A stretch of 64,000 nucleotides of DNA from CAKSHP01 sp045636325 (GCA_045636325.1 JAZTXH010000010.1:43109-107108); one strand, 5' to 3'; shown: positions 16,213 through 25,013, counted from the first letter of the stretch. The notes: a model not told the origin generated them from the letters alone. A program made the numbers and translations.

Positions 16213-17415
16213 ATGAATGCTTATACTGTAAAAAAAGATATATCCTCCGACAAGTTAATTGTGGCGGATGATATGCTTTTAACTTTGGATATGCCCACAA
16301 CTGCAGGCTCAAAAATGCTTGAAGGGTATTTAAGCCTTTTTGAAGCAGAGGTGCTTTCTCGCCTTAAGGCGGCAGGCTATGCCATCGGAGGAAAGGCAGA
16401 CGTGGGAGAATTTGCATTAGACCTTCTTGGTGAGACCTCCTTCCGAGGTGCACTAACCGAAGGCGGAGTAATTAAAAATGCAGCCGCACAGATTGTTGGT
16501 GCGGGCGAGGCAGTGGCTGCTCTTTGTGTTGATGTTAACGGCTCTGTAAGACGTGCGGCAGCGCAAAGCGGACTTGTAAGCATAAAGCCTACTTACGGTA
16601 CTGTTTCACGATACGGCACAATTCCCGTTGTATGCTCAGGTGAAACTGTAAGCATACTTGCAGGTAAAGCTGAAGATTGCCGTGATATTTTACACGTTAT
16701 TTCAGGTCATGACGATAAAGACGGCACAAGCCTTTCAAATGAGCAGTGCGCACCGCTTAAAAAAGATGCAAGCCCTGCTCCAATCCGCAAGGCTGTAATT
16801 ATAAGCTCAATGGCGGCAGGCGTTAAAGACAGCGTAAAAGAAAAGCTTGACAAAGCGGCTGATGCCCTTAAAGCAAGCGGAGCAGAAGTAGTTGTGATTG
16901 ATAATGAAATTATTGCATCAGCTAAGGCTGCGTGGAACGTTTTGATGTGTGCCGAGCTTTGCAATAACGTATCTCGTTATGATGGTGTTAAATACGGCTA
17001 TCGTGCCCAGAATTTCACAGGCATTGATGAGCTTTATACAAACAGCCGAACAGAAGCTTTTGGCGAGCTTTTGAAAACCGCAATAATTTTTGGCTCTGAA
17101 ACACTTTCAACCGAAAATTATATGAAGGTTTATGATAAGTGTTTGCGCACAAGAAGAGTTATAGCAGAAGAATTTTCTAAACTATTTGAAGAATTTGATT
17201 TGGTATTAATGCCAGCTGTTTCAACTATGGCTTACACAGAAGAAAATATAAAAGAAAACAAGCATATGGCTTTTGAAGAGAATTTCTACACTGCACCGGC
17301 TTCAATAACAGGATTTCCTGCAGTTGTAGCGGGCGGCGTTCAGCTTGTAGGAAAGTGCTATTTAGAAAACACATTGCTTAACGGAGCAAAAATTATAACA
17401 GGGGAGGGAATGTAG
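16213..17415 (+). CDS. gatA: Divergent, apparently catalytically degenerate GatA-like subunit
   Basis: 400 residues against about 485 in normal GatA. Recognisable GatA segments include TTAGSKMLEGY (29-39), KPTYGTVSRYG, and YDGVKYGYR. Three family features are missing. The N-terminal ~60 residues are absent. The catalytic Lys of the usual IKDN motif falls at Asp19 in LIVADDML. The glycine/serine loop GGSSGGS, carrying the cis-Ser, is replaced by GGVIKNA (84-90). The nucleophile Ser is kept in NGSVR (Ser111). By these marks it should not hydrolyse glutamine. Start at ATG 16213, AGGAGG 9 nt upstream. It is in line with gatC and gatB, so it is clearly the operon's A subunit. Confidence 0.82.
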   Translation: MNAYTVKKDISSDKLIVADDMLLTLDMPTTAGSKMLEGYLSLFEAEVLSRLKAAGYAIGGKADVGEFALDLLGETSFRGALTEGGVIKNAAAQIVGAGEAVAALCVDVNGSVRRAAAQSGLVSIKPTYGTVSRYGTIPVVCSGETVSILAGKAEDCRDILHVISGHDDKDGTSLSNEQCAPLKKDASPAPIRKAVIISSMAAGVKDSVKEKLDKAADALKASGAEVVVIDNEIIASAKAAWNVLMCAELCNNVSRYDGVKYGYRAQNFTGIDELYTNSRTEAFGELLKTAIIFGSETLSTENYMKVYDKCLRTRRVIAEEFSKLFEEFDLVLMPAVSTMAYTEENIKENKHMAFEENFYTAPASITGFPAVVAGGVQLVGKCYLENTLLNGAKIITGEGM

Positions 17416-17417
17416 TT

Positions 17418-18860
17418 ATGAAATACGAGACAGTCATCGGACTTGAAGTTCATGTTGAGCTTGCTACAGATTCAAAAATCTTTTGCTCATGCTCTGCTCA
17501 TTCATATGGTGCAGACCCTAATTCTCACGTTTGCCCGGCTTGCTGCGGTATGCCTGGTATGCTTCCTGTGGTTAACAAAAGGGTTGTTGACTTCGGTATG
17601 AAAGCCGGTATGATGCTTAACTGTCATATTAACCGCACAACAACATTTGATAAAAAGAGCTATTATTATCCTGACCTTCCTGCGGCATATCAGACCACAC
17701 AGTGGTTTTCACCTGTTGCGGTTAACGGACTTGTTGAAATTGAAACCTCAAAGGGCAAAAAGAATATCCGCATAAAGCAGATTCATATGGAAGAAGATGC
17801 AGGCAAATTAGTTCACGATATAAGCGAAGATACAACACATGTTGACTTTAACCGTACAAGTGTGCCGCTTATTGAAATTGTTAGCCAGCCTGACCTTTCA
17901 AGTGCAGAAGAGGTTGAAGCTTATCTTGAGCGTTTAAAGACACTTCTTCGTTATGCAAAGGTTGCTGAATGTGAAATGGCTCACGGGACAATGCGTTGCG
18001 ACGTTAACCTTTCTGTTCGTCCTGAAGGCAGTGATAAATTAGGCGTAAGAGCTGAAATGAAAAACATGAACTCTATTGAAGCTATCAAGCGTGCAATAGA
18101 ATATGAAACAGCCCGCCACATTGATGCTATAGAAAACGGCACAGAAGAGCTTCGTCAGGAAACAAGAAGATGGGATGATATAAAGGGTAAGAGCTACGCT
18201 ATGCGTACAAAGGAAACAGCAGGAGACTACCGCTATTTTCCGGACCCCAACGTAATGCCCGTTGTTATTGACGATGAATGGTACGATTCAATAAAAGCTT
18301 CACTTCCTGAATTCCCTGAAGTAAAGCGTGAAAAATATATGAGTCAGTACGGTCTTGGTGAATATGATGCTGAGCAGCTTACAAAGAGTATTGCAATTTG
18401 TGAATGCTTTGAAGATGCATTCTCAGTATGTAACTCTGCAAAGGATGCGGCTAACTGGATGATATCTGAGGTTATGAATATACTTAATATAAAGAAAATG
18501 ACCTACGATATGTTAAACATTGACGGAAAATCCTTAGGAAAACTTATCTTGCTTGTTACAGAAGGGAAAGTTGGCAGAGGTAATGCAAAGAAAGTTCTTA
18601 CTGTCATGTTTGATGATACTTCAATTGACCCGTTAGAATATGCAGAAACTAATGGCCTTGTTATGTCAAACGATACCGGTAAGATCGAGGAAATTGTTAA
18701 AGCTGTTGTTGACGGAGACCCGAAAATTGTTGCAGATTACAAGGGCGGTAAAGAAAAGGCTCTTATGGCGCTGTTTGGACAGTGTATGAAACAGCTTCGC
18801 GGTAACTGTGACCCGCAGACATTAAGAACTATTTTGATAGACTATATTAATAAAATTTAA
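17418..18860 (+). CDS. gatB: Aspartyl/glutamyl-tRNA amidotransferase subunit B
   Basis: 480 residues, full length. The kinase/amidotransferase cradle is intact: TVIGLEVHVEL, zinc cysteines in FCSCSA and HVCPACCGMPG, SYYYPDLPAAYQ, IHMEEDAGK and DYRYFPDPN. The C-terminal helical and YqeY-like tail binds tRNA. GatB phosphorylates Asp-tRNA-Asn and adds ammonia. It begins 3 nt after the gatA stop, with GGGAGGG inside the gatA end. Because GatB looks intact while GatA does not, the source of ammonia is the open question here. Confidence 0.95.
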   Translation: MKYETVIGLEVHVELATDSKIFCSCSAHSYGADPNSHVCPACCGMPGMLPVVNKRVVDFGMKAGMMLNCHINRTTTFDKKSYYYPDLPAAYQTTQWFSPVAVNGLVEIETSKGKKNIRIKQIHMEEDAGKLVHDISEDTTHVDFNRTSVPLIEIVSQPDLSSAEEVEAYLERLKTLLRYAKVAECEMAHGTMRCDVNLSVRPEGSDKLGVRAEMKNMNSIEAIKRAIEYETARHIDAIENGTEELRQETRRWDDIKGKSYAMRTKETAGDYRYFPDPNVMPVVIDDEWYDSIKASLPEFPEVKREKYMSQYGLGEYDAEQLTKSIAICECFEDAFSVCNSAKDAANWMISEVMNILNIKKMTYDMLNIDGKSLGKLILLVTEGKVGRGNAKKVLTVMFDDTSIDPLEYAETNGLVMSNDTGKIEEIVKAVVDGDPKIVADYKGGKEKALMALFGQCMKQLRGNCDPQTLRTILIDYINKI

Positions 18861-18870
18861 TTAAAAAAGT

Positions 18871-18913
18871 AAAAGAGTGCGAAAAAGCTTGGATTTTTTG
18901 CGCTCTTTTTTTG
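18871..18913 (+). terminator. Terminator of aspS-gatCAB
   Basis: The arms AAAAGAGTGCGAAAAA and TTTTTTGCGCTCTTTT pair with G-U wobbles and run into a T tract. Confidence 0.85.
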
Positions 18914-18954
18914 TTTGCTGCGTTTTTTTGCGCTATGCTCTTTTTATAGTCTGA

Positions 18955-19089
18955 GGTAATGTTTTTTCAGTTTGGCGGAATAAGAAATTTTACATTTATG
19001 AAGGTAAAGCCAAAGGCGTGCATGGTATAGAGGTAAATATCGGGCATGCAAGAAATTCTATTGTTTTTGAAATAATTTCCGGCATTTAA
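18955..19089 (+). pseudogene. Possible gene remnant without a start codon
   Basis: In the 303-nt gap between gatB and the flavodiiron gene, one frame stays open for 44 codons to a stop. It reads coherently (KKFYIYEGKAKGVHGIEV then ARNSIVFEIISGI) but has no start or ribosome site. It may be the tail of a decayed gene, or chance. Source family not recognised. Confidence 0.25.
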
Positions 19090-19103
19090 AAGCACCAAAA
19101 CTA

Positions 19104-19132
19104 TTGACTTGCGAGTATTTTTAGTGTAAAAT
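19104..19132 (+). promoter_or_regulatory. Sigma-A promoter of the flavodiiron gene
   Basis: TTGACT (19104-19109), a 17-bp spacer, TAAAAT (19127-19132). Confidence 0.75.
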
Positions 19133-19163
19133 TTACTATGATGAAATGTATGGAGGAATAAAA

Positions 19164-20309
19164 ATGAACATTACAAAAGACATTAAATATATAGGAGTAA
19201 ATGATCGCGAAATAGATTTATTTGAAGGTCAGTACATTGTGCCTGAAGGTATGGCATATAATTCATATGTGATAATTGATGAAAAAATTGCAGTAATGGA
19301 TACTGTTGATGGACGCTTCAGAGCGCAGTGGCTTGAAAATCTTGAAAATGCTTTAGACGGAAGATTGCCTGATTATCTTATAGTTCAGCATATGGAGCCT
19401 GACCATTCTGCAAATATTTTAAATTTTACAGTAAAATATCCAGACGCAAAAATTGTTGCATCTGCAAAGGCATTTGTTATGATGAAACAGTTTTTCAGCA
19501 CAGATTTTAAAGATAAGCAGATTGTGGTTAGCGAGGGTGAAACATTAATTCTTGGAAGGCATACCTTAACCTTTGTTGGAGCGCCCATGGTGCACTGGCC
19601 TGAGGTTATTGTGACTTATGACAGTTATGACAAGGTATTGTTTTCAGCTGACGGGTTCGGTAAGTTTGGCGCATTGGATACTGAGGAAGACTGGACATGC
19701 GAAGCAAGAAGATATTATATCGGAATAGTTGGAAAATATGGTGCACAAGTGCAGGCACTTTTAAAGAAAGCCGCAGACCTTGATATTGAAAAAATATGTC
19801 CTCTTCACGGTCCGGTTCTTAGCGAAAACTTAGAATATTACATTAATCTTTATGATATCTGGTCAAGCTATAAGCCAGAGGAGGAAGGCGTTGTTATAGC
19901 CTATACTTCCGTATACGGAAACACAAAAAAGGCAGCTTTAACTCTTGCAGAAGAACTCGAGAAAAAAGGTGTTAAAGTTACAGTTAATGACCTTGCAAGA
20001 TGCGATATGGCAGAGGCGGTTGAAGATGCTTTCAGATACAATAAGCTTGTTTTGGCAACGACAACATATAATAACGATATTTTTCCGTATATGAGAGAGT
20101 TTATAAATCACCTTACAGAACGCAATTTCCAGAACAGAACAGTTGCTTTTATGGAAAACGGAAGCTGGGCACCGAATGCTAAAAAAGTGATGGCATCAAT
20201 GCTTGAAAAATGTAAAAACATTACTTATGCCGATACAAGCGTAAAAATTATGTCTGCAGTGGATGAGGTGGTAGCTGAGCAGATTATAAAGCTTGCGGAG
20301 GAACTTTAG
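19164..20309 (+). CDS. Flavodiiron protein (FprA-type A-flavoprotein)
   Basis: 381 residues. The N-terminal metallo-beta-lactamase-like domain carries the di-iron ligands in QHMEPDHSAN, MVHWPE, SADGFG and CPLHGPVL. The C-terminal flavodoxin domain begins near residue 250 (IAYTSVYGNTKKAA, FMN-binding). Such enzymes reduce O2 to water, or NO to N2O, and protect anaerobes. GGAGG is 8 nt before the ATG at 19164; the upstream ATG at 19146 lacks a ribosome site. It ends 19 nt before the ZIP gene. Confidence 0.93.
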   Translation: MNITKDIKYIGVNDREIDLFEGQYIVPEGMAYNSYVIIDEKIAVMDTVDGRFRAQWLENLENALDGRLPDYLIVQHMEPDHSANILNFTVKYPDAKIVASAKAFVMMKQFFSTDFKDKQIVVSEGETLILGRHTLTFVGAPMVHWPEVIVTYDSYDKVLFSADGFGKFGALDTEEDWTCEARRYYIGIVGKYGAQVQALLKKAADLDIEKICPLHGPVLSENLEYYINLYDIWSSYKPEEEGVVIAYTSVYGNTKKAALTLAEELEKKGVKVTVNDLARCDMAEAVEDAFRYNKLVLATTTYNNDIFPYMREFINHLTERNFQNRTVAFMENGSWAPNAKKVMASMLEKCKNITYADTSVKIMSAVDEVVAEQIIKLAEEL

Positions 20310-20328
20310 TTTTCGGAGGTAGTTTTTT

Positions 20329-21081
20329 ATGAGTATGGTACTGCTTACCGCTTTAGGTGTTGGGGGTGCAACAATTATTGGGGCATTAATCGGATTTATA
20401 TTTCGAGATATGTCACATAAGTTTTCTGATATTGTTCTTTCCTTTGCGGCAGGCATTATGCTTGCGGCAGCTGTGATTGGCCTCGTTATGCCATCTTTGG
20501 AATACGGAGGAAAATACGGCATTTTAATTACTGTTTTAGGTATATTTACAGGTGCTGTGTGTCTTAATCTTATAGATAAGCTTGTTCCACATTTGCACAA
20601 AATGGTGGGAGCAGAAGACGAAGGTCACAATAATGCGGATTTAAACAAGGTATTGTTATTTGTAACGGCAATAGCTATTCATAATCTTCCTGAGGGTATT
20701 GCCGCAGGGGTTGGATTTGGGGCTGACAATGTTTCGCAGGCTATAATGATAGCTGGCGGCATTGCGCTTCAGAATATACCTGAGGGTATGGTAATAATAG
20801 GGCCTATGGTAGCGGCAGGGGTGAGTGCAAAGAAAACCTTTATATGTGCTATGATTACGGGGCTTGTAGAGGTTGCGGGGACGCTTTTGGGATATTTTGC
20901 AGTAAGCTTTTCTTCTGCAATACTTCCCTTTGCGCTTTCTTTTGCAGGTGGAACAATGCTTTATGTTATAAGTGATGAAATGATTCCCGAGACACATGCT
21001 CATGGCAGTCAGAGGGGGGCAACATATGCTCTTTTATTTGGCTTCTGCCTTATGCTTGTAACAGATGCGATTTTAGGATAA
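20329..21081 (+). CDS. ZIP-family metal transporter
   Basis: 250 residues with about eight hydrophobic helices. The family signature HNLPEGIAAGVGFG in helix 4, and QNIPEGMVI in helix 5, carry the metal-binding His/Glu residues. A His-containing loop (HLHKMVGAEDEGHNN) precedes helix 4. It imports zinc or another divalent metal. CGGAGGT lies 8 nt before the ATG. Probably co-transcribed with the flavodiiron gene, which needs iron; the metal preference cannot be read from sequence. Confidence 0.9.
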   Translation: MSMVLLTALGVGGATIIGALIGFIFRDMSHKFSDIVLSFAAGIMLAAAVIGLVMPSLEYGGKYGILITVLGIFTGAVCLNLIDKLVPHLHKMVGAEDEGHNNADLNKVLLFVTAIAIHNLPEGIAAGVGFGADNVSQAIMIAGGIALQNIPEGMVIIGPMVAAGVSAKKTFICAMITGLVEVAGTLLGYFAVSFSSAILPFALSFAGGTMLYVISDEMIPETHAHGSQRGATYALLFGFCLMLVTDAILG

Positions 21082-21141
21082 AAATGTATTTATGAGTACT
21101 GATACGATGATACAATTAGTGCGGACTAAATTTTAAAACAT

Positions 21142-21184
21142 AAACAACAAAGGCAACGGAAATTTCCGTTGCCTTTGTTGTTTT
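21142..21184. terminator. Bidirectional terminator
   Basis: A long perfect inverted repeat (about 20 bp each side, centred near 21162) with A-rich and T-rich flanks. It serves the ZIP gene and the convergent gene at 21200-21571. Confidence 0.85.
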
Positions 21185-21199
21185 AATATTATGTAAAAA

Positions 21200-21571
21200 T
21201 TACTTTATTTCGCTTGGTTGTTTATTTCCATTATAGTTATCAATAATTCTTATGTTTTTAATATAAAGACCCTTTTTAATAAGGCGGTCTTTGATATGCT
21301 GTTTTAATTCTGACGGCACTTCAGGGGAGCGGTTAATAATGTAAAACATATCTCTGAATTTCGCCCAGTCTTTAGGGTGATTGTTAATTGAAAAGCCAAT
21401 TTTTGCTTTTAAAACCTGATATACCTTCCATGCGTTTTCTTCAGTGGGGCTTTTTAATGCTGCACGCCTTGCAAAAAACATGGAAATGTGTAAGTAAAGT
21501 GAGCGAAGAAACAGCCACACTATAAGAGTTGCAACAACTGCATAAATTATATCTTTATAAGATTTTATCAT
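21200..21571 (-). CDS. Small membrane-anchored protein of unknown function
   Basis: 123 residues. One membrane helix near the N-terminus (about 8-28, IIYAVVATLIVWLFLRSLYL) is followed by a basic segment and a soluble, charged C-terminal region rich in Lys, Asn and Ile. No family was recognised. The minus-strand ribosome site (AGGAGGTAATACAA) gives good support for translation. Single gene, ending at the shared terminator. Confidence 0.6.
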   Translation of the reverse strand: MIKSYKDIIYAVVATLIVWLFLRSLYLHISMFFARRAALKSPTEENAWKVYQVLKAKIGFSINNHPKDWAKFRDMFYIINRSPEVPSELKQHIKDRLIKKGLYIKNIRIIDNYNGNKQPSEIK

Positions 21572-21696
21572 TTGTATTACCTCCTAAATGTATTTACCAG
21601 AAATTATTTTAACACATATGTTTTTAAAATTCAAGTATGATTTTCATATGTAAAAAGGACTACAAAAAATTGCAGTCCTTTAAAGGAAAAAATATT

Positions 21697-21846
21697 TTAC
21701 TTTGATTCTATAATAATTGTTTTTGTATAACCATTCCAACAAACATTCATATTAAAAGCCTCTGCAAAAAATCTTACAGCAACAAAAGTTCTTGAATTTG
21801 TAATTTCTGTAGGAACATCCCATGTCTTTTGTTCCGTTAATTTAAT
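21697..21846 (-). pseudogene. Fragment of a copper-amine-oxidase-like stalk domain
   Basis: About 49 codons to a stop read as the end of a CuAO_N-type module: WDVPTEITNSRTFVAVRFFAEA, then WNGYTKTIIIES. The same module, intact, is in the gene at 58191-59156. The frame has no start and is cut by a stop at its upstream side, beside the zinc-ribbon gene. This looks like a secreted protein gene disrupted at the edge of the accessory region. Confidence 0.65.
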
Positions 21847-22103
21847 TCATCAAGTAAAACTTTTGTTTTTTCGCCATTTTCAATTTGCTTGCCTACTTCT
21901 TCTGAAAGTATGTACTTTTTACCGCAACAGGTAGTTTCCAGATACCACTGCTTTTTGTATTTAAAAAGAGGTATAAAGTTAATAGAGAATTGTCTGTAAG
22001 ATTTAAATGCTCTGAAACTGCCTGCTCTATTGCAATTAGTGCAATCAATGTTCTGTTGAAAATTGAGTTGCTTTGTCTTGGTTTTTCTTCCATAAAGTGT
22101 CAT
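21837..22103 (-). CDS. Zinc-ribbon family protein
   Basis: 88 residues. Begins MTLYGRKTKTKQLNFQQNI; cysteine pairs in DCTNCNR and TTCCGKKY form a likely zinc ribbon around a hydrophobic middle (FSINFIPLFKYKKQWYLE). This resembles a small zinc-ribbon family of Gram-positives of unknown function. It may be a host gene or element cargo; its 3' end abuts the broken CuAO fragment. Confidence 0.65.
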   Translation of the reverse strand: MTLYGRKTKTKQLNFQQNIDCTNCNRAGSFRAFKSYRQFSINFIPLFKYKKQWYLETTCCGKKYILSEEVGKQIENGEKTKVLLDELN

Positions 22104-22234
22104 AGCTTGCTTTCTTCCTTTCCTTTTTAATATATATTAACAGACAAAGCTGACAATATCAAATTTAATGTTGTAATAAATTGAATATTTTAAAGTGTTT
22201 TTTCTTCTGAGTACCTCTTGTTATTATACTGTTA

Positions 22235-22961
22235 TTATAGGAAACTGTTAAGACTTAAAAATTCTCTTTCACGTTTCGGCTTCTTCATATCTTCCAAATA
22301 AAGCTCTGACATATGATAGTTAAACTTGTCCTGTATAGCTTCAAATTCTTTAACTGCGTTGTCCAATCTTTCAAACCATAAATTCATAAATTCAGGTTTA
22401 ATGTCGTTTCTCATTTTCTTGCTACGTAATTCAAGTCTGCTATAATACGGACTATGCCCCTGTGCCTCATCATTTTTGTCATAGTATTCGACCTCTCTAT
22501 AATCATTTTTTTGTCGCAAGACTTTTTTCCCTTCCGGTCCAAAAGTTCCTTGTGTCATAGGTGTTATAGTTGTTAGTCGATTTTGCGAAACAGGCTATAA
22601 GTAGTCTATTCAACTTTGTATAATCAGAATAAAAAGTGTTTTCCATTGTATTAAAACTTAAATCAACACGATTCCAATTAAAATTTGTAATCCCAATATC
22701 ATCATACAGTTTTTGCATAACTTCTTGAAATTCAGAATATGACGTTATAATATATCCGTTTCGGTCTTTGTTGGGGTTAACTCTTATGTAGGTTTTTGCA
22801 CCATTTGTATTGCCAACTTCTTTTTTGTTGCAAGTTCTTACCAAATCGTGGGCATTTGCCTGCACTAAATCAACAATATCATAAGTAAAGCCATTTGCGG
22901 TGTGTACACCAACCTGTGATTGTTTCTTGCCATATCTATTAAGTTTGTTTATGAAAATCAT
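22235..22961 (-). pseudogene. Plasmid/phage-type replication initiation gene, split by a -1 frameshift
   Basis: Two overlapping frames make one protein. The upstream part (22503-22961) has ITNFNWNRVDLSFNTME and STNNYNTYDTRNFW. The downstream part (22235 to about 22530) continues KNDYREVEYYDKN, SPYYSRLELRSKKM and a helical end. They join at a run of seven A just before a TGA; re-reading one A restores the family sequence. It resembles Rep proteins of rolling-circle plasmids or phages in Gram-positives. The upstream start lacks a ribosome site and may be cut at the junction near 22961. Read as a pseudogene, with programmed slippage as an alternative. Confidence 0.55.
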
Positions 22962-22964
22962 TTG

Positions 22965-23429
22965 CTCGCATCAGAAACAACAGGTCTTGCAAAAATCAAG
23001 TTGAACGGTTGGGAGACAGAGCTTATTGAAGAAGAATCCCGCAGAAACGATTTTATTTGTTGGCTTCGAAATCCTGCGCGTGCTTCATGGGCACTTTGTT
23101 TACATTACGAAATAGGAGGAGAAAAGAAACCCTTTTATCCGGATTTTTTGATTGTGCGCAGCCACAACAATCTTGGTTATGTTATTGATATTCTTGAACC
23201 GCATGGAAATCAATACAACGATAATCTTCCAAAAGCAAAAGCTCTTGCAGAATATGCAAAAAAAGAAGATCGCTTCGGAAGAATTCAGCTTATTCATAAG
23301 AGTAGCGATGCTGGTGGCATCAGCCATTTCAGACGTTTAGACTTAACAAATCTAATTGTTCGCGAAAAAATTCTTCATGCAATGAGCAATGACGAACTCG
23401 ACCATATTTTTGATACAGACGGAATATAA
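22965..23429 (+). pseudogene. C-terminal fragment of a type III restriction/DEAD-box helicase subunit
   Basis: About 154 codons without a start, opening abruptly at the junction with the replication gene. RRNDFICWLRNPARASWAL, KKPFYPDFLIVRS and LGYVIDILEPHG look like the nuclease-like C-terminus of type III restriction R subunits and related helicases (the PD..E-type pattern is visible). FDTDGI ends it. The helicase domains are absent, so this piece is non-functional. It lies opposite to its neighbours and marks a recombination scar. Confidence 0.65.
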
Positions 23430-23475
23430 AGACAAAATATCGGCAGGGTGACAATCTTGTCGATATTTTATTTCC

Positions 23476-23518
23476 TATAAAGTTACCTCAAACAAATTTG
23501 CATTGTGGTAACTTTATA
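23476..23518. terminator. Perfect 12-bp inverted repeat, probable terminator
   Basis: TATAAAGTTACC pairs with GGTAACTTTATA across a 19-nt loop. It lies just beyond the sigma-factor stop (minus strand) and after the restriction fragment. A weaker hairpin at 23436-23462 precedes it. Confidence 0.5.
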
Positions 23519-23525
23519 TAAATCA

Positions 23526-24068
23526 TCACACAAACTCATTATAGAGCTGTTTTAGCTCCGGAACTGCGCGGAGAAATTTACGAGCCTTTGAAACTGTGGC
23601 AGTTACGATATTAGGTGACTGCCCGGTGTGTGCTGCGATTTCCTTTGCGCTATATCCATCATTCATAAGCAGCAAGGCATCAATTCCTCTTGCTGTCGAC
23701 TTACTGGCTAAAGCTTTTGAGTTGTTTATCACACTGTATAAGGCTGAATTTACGCCTGTATTTTCGATTTCTGCAGAATTGCAAGAAAGAATATGACTGC
23801 AGGTTAAATCGATTGTAGCGGCTCTTTTAGTGGCATAGGCAAGGGCGGTGCATATTTCGTTCCAAATGAGTCTGTAGGCGAAGGTGGAAAAGCAACCACC
23901 CTTATCCTTCATTGCTGCCTTGCTCAGTCCGATGCATCCAATCTGAAACAAGTCGTCGTATGTATAGAAATACATTGCATCCAGCCCATGAACCTTGTCT
24001 TTGATTACCTTGCCCACCAGGTCGAGATTATCTTCAACAAGCTTCTGTTGTTCTTTTGTAAGAGTCAT
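23526..24068 (-). CDS. Sigma-70-like sigma factor of the accessory element
   Basis: 180 residues. Region 2 is recognisable in YTYDDLFQIGCIGLSKAA and STFAYRLIWNEI (core binding and -10 recognition). A short region 4-like helix-turn-helix near the end reads SAKEIAAHTGQSPNIVTATV. This is the small sigma-like type carried by clostridial phages and integrative elements, which may transcribe element genes. It overlaps the zinc-finger gene by 4 nt (ATGA), so the two are translationally coupled. Confidence 0.8.
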   Translation of the reverse strand: MTLTKEQQKLVEDNLDLVGKVIKDKVHGLDAMYFYTYDDLFQIGCIGLSKAAMKDKGGCFSTFAYRLIWNEICTALAYATKRAATIDLTCSHILSCNSAEIENTGVNSALYSVINNSKALASKSTARGIDALLLMNDGYSAKEIAAHTGQSPNIVTATVSKARKFLRAVPELKQLYNEFV

Positions 24069-24484
24069 GACGCTTTTGCACCTCCTATCGACTTATTTAT
24101 AATTTTCTGACTTTCATCAAGCACCAATCTGCAATAGTATTCTCCAAGAAAGCTTATATGTGCCTGCGACAGTGGAACATTTAACAAATTTGCAAGCCAC
24201 AAATACAAGTCTCTCTTGCTCATAATACCGTTGTTGCATATTATATCAAAATTTTTGTGAGCAGCAATACGAAGCTTACGCAAAGTGTTGTTTGCCATTG
24301 TGCCTGCCGGAATACTTGTGCCTGCGTGAGCACGAACATAAGCATCACACTCAGGATAGTTTGAACAAATATAAAGCATTGCACCCTTGCTATTGTCTTT
24401 ATAAATTCCGTCTGCAGATTTCAAATGTACTTTACCTCCGCAATAAGGACATCTTACCGGAATGTTTTTCCTTTTCACAATCAA
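24065..24484 (-). CDS. Zinc-finger protein of mobile elements (DUF3268-like)
   Basis: About 139 residues from the TTG at 24484, which has AGGAGGTG upstream; the longer frame to 24532 overlaps this ribosome site. The zinc finger is formed by RCPYCGGK and YICSNYPECDAYV. The rest is helical (SKRDLYLWLANLLNVPLSQAHI). Proteins like this are common beside sigma factors in Clostridia elements; function unknown. First translated gene after the long leader at 24485-25007. Confidence 0.7.
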   Translation of the reverse strand: MIVKRKNIPVRCPYCGGKVHLKSADGIYKDNSKGAMLYICSNYPECDAYVRAHAGTSIPAGTMANNTLRKLRIAAHKNFDIICNNGIMSKRDLYLWLANLLNVPLSQAHISFLGEYYCRLVLDESQKIINKSIGGAKAS

Positions 24485-25007
24485 TGACACCTCCTGACAA
24501 AACAAAAAGCCGAAAGTCTGCAAAAATGACAATACAGAACCAAGTGCTGAGAGTAGTGGTGTCTCATCTCAGCGATTGACTCTGTAAAGTATTAAGCAGC
24601 CCTCCGGCTTAGCCAAAACAATTTACACCAAAAACGCCTTAAACGGCGATATTTCGGCATCTTTTGGCTTGTCGTCTTTATAAGGCAACAAGCATTATTG
24701 CATCCTCCGCACCAAAATCTGCTCAAAATCTCATCCGTTTAAGGTCGAAGAATTTTAAAGTTGCAGATTTTTGTTTCCGCAAGGCAAAAGCACAGCAAAT
24801 ACTTTCGTATTTGCGAGCATTTTAACACCGCGGAGGCGGAAATCGGCTTTTTAAAATCGTCTTTGGTGTAGATTGTTTTGGCTCTATTCATTTCAGCCTG
24901 CATCATTGTGGACGCTCAGTGCGCAATCCGTAACGGTTCCTTATCGGGAGATAAGTCTGACACTGCATAACCAATGTACCGAAAGCCTGGATGCAGACTC
25001 TTGGTAT
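24485..25007 (-). promoter_or_regulatory. Long structured leader of the zinc-finger/sigma operon
   Basis: From the consensus promoter at 25014-25042 to the zinc-finger start is about 520 nt without a clear gene. Its main feature is a near-perfect 22-bp inverted repeat: 24611-24632 (AGCCAAAACAATTTACACCA...) with 24862-24883, one internal mismatch, enclosing ~230 nt of lesser hairpins. A 55-codon frame (24739-24906, minus) reads MNRAKTIYTKDDFKKP but has no ribosome site. A plus-strand frame at 24873-25172 also looks spurious. This could be an attenuator, a non-coding RNA, or an origin-like element. Confidence 0.5.
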
Positions 25008-25013
25008 GGTTAT

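Noticed and set aside
24739..24906. 55-codon minus-strand frame in the long leader
   Set aside because: Reads plausibly at first (MNRAKTIYTKDDF) but has no ribosome site and an unlikely Cys/Leu-rich end; kept only as a note in the leader entry.
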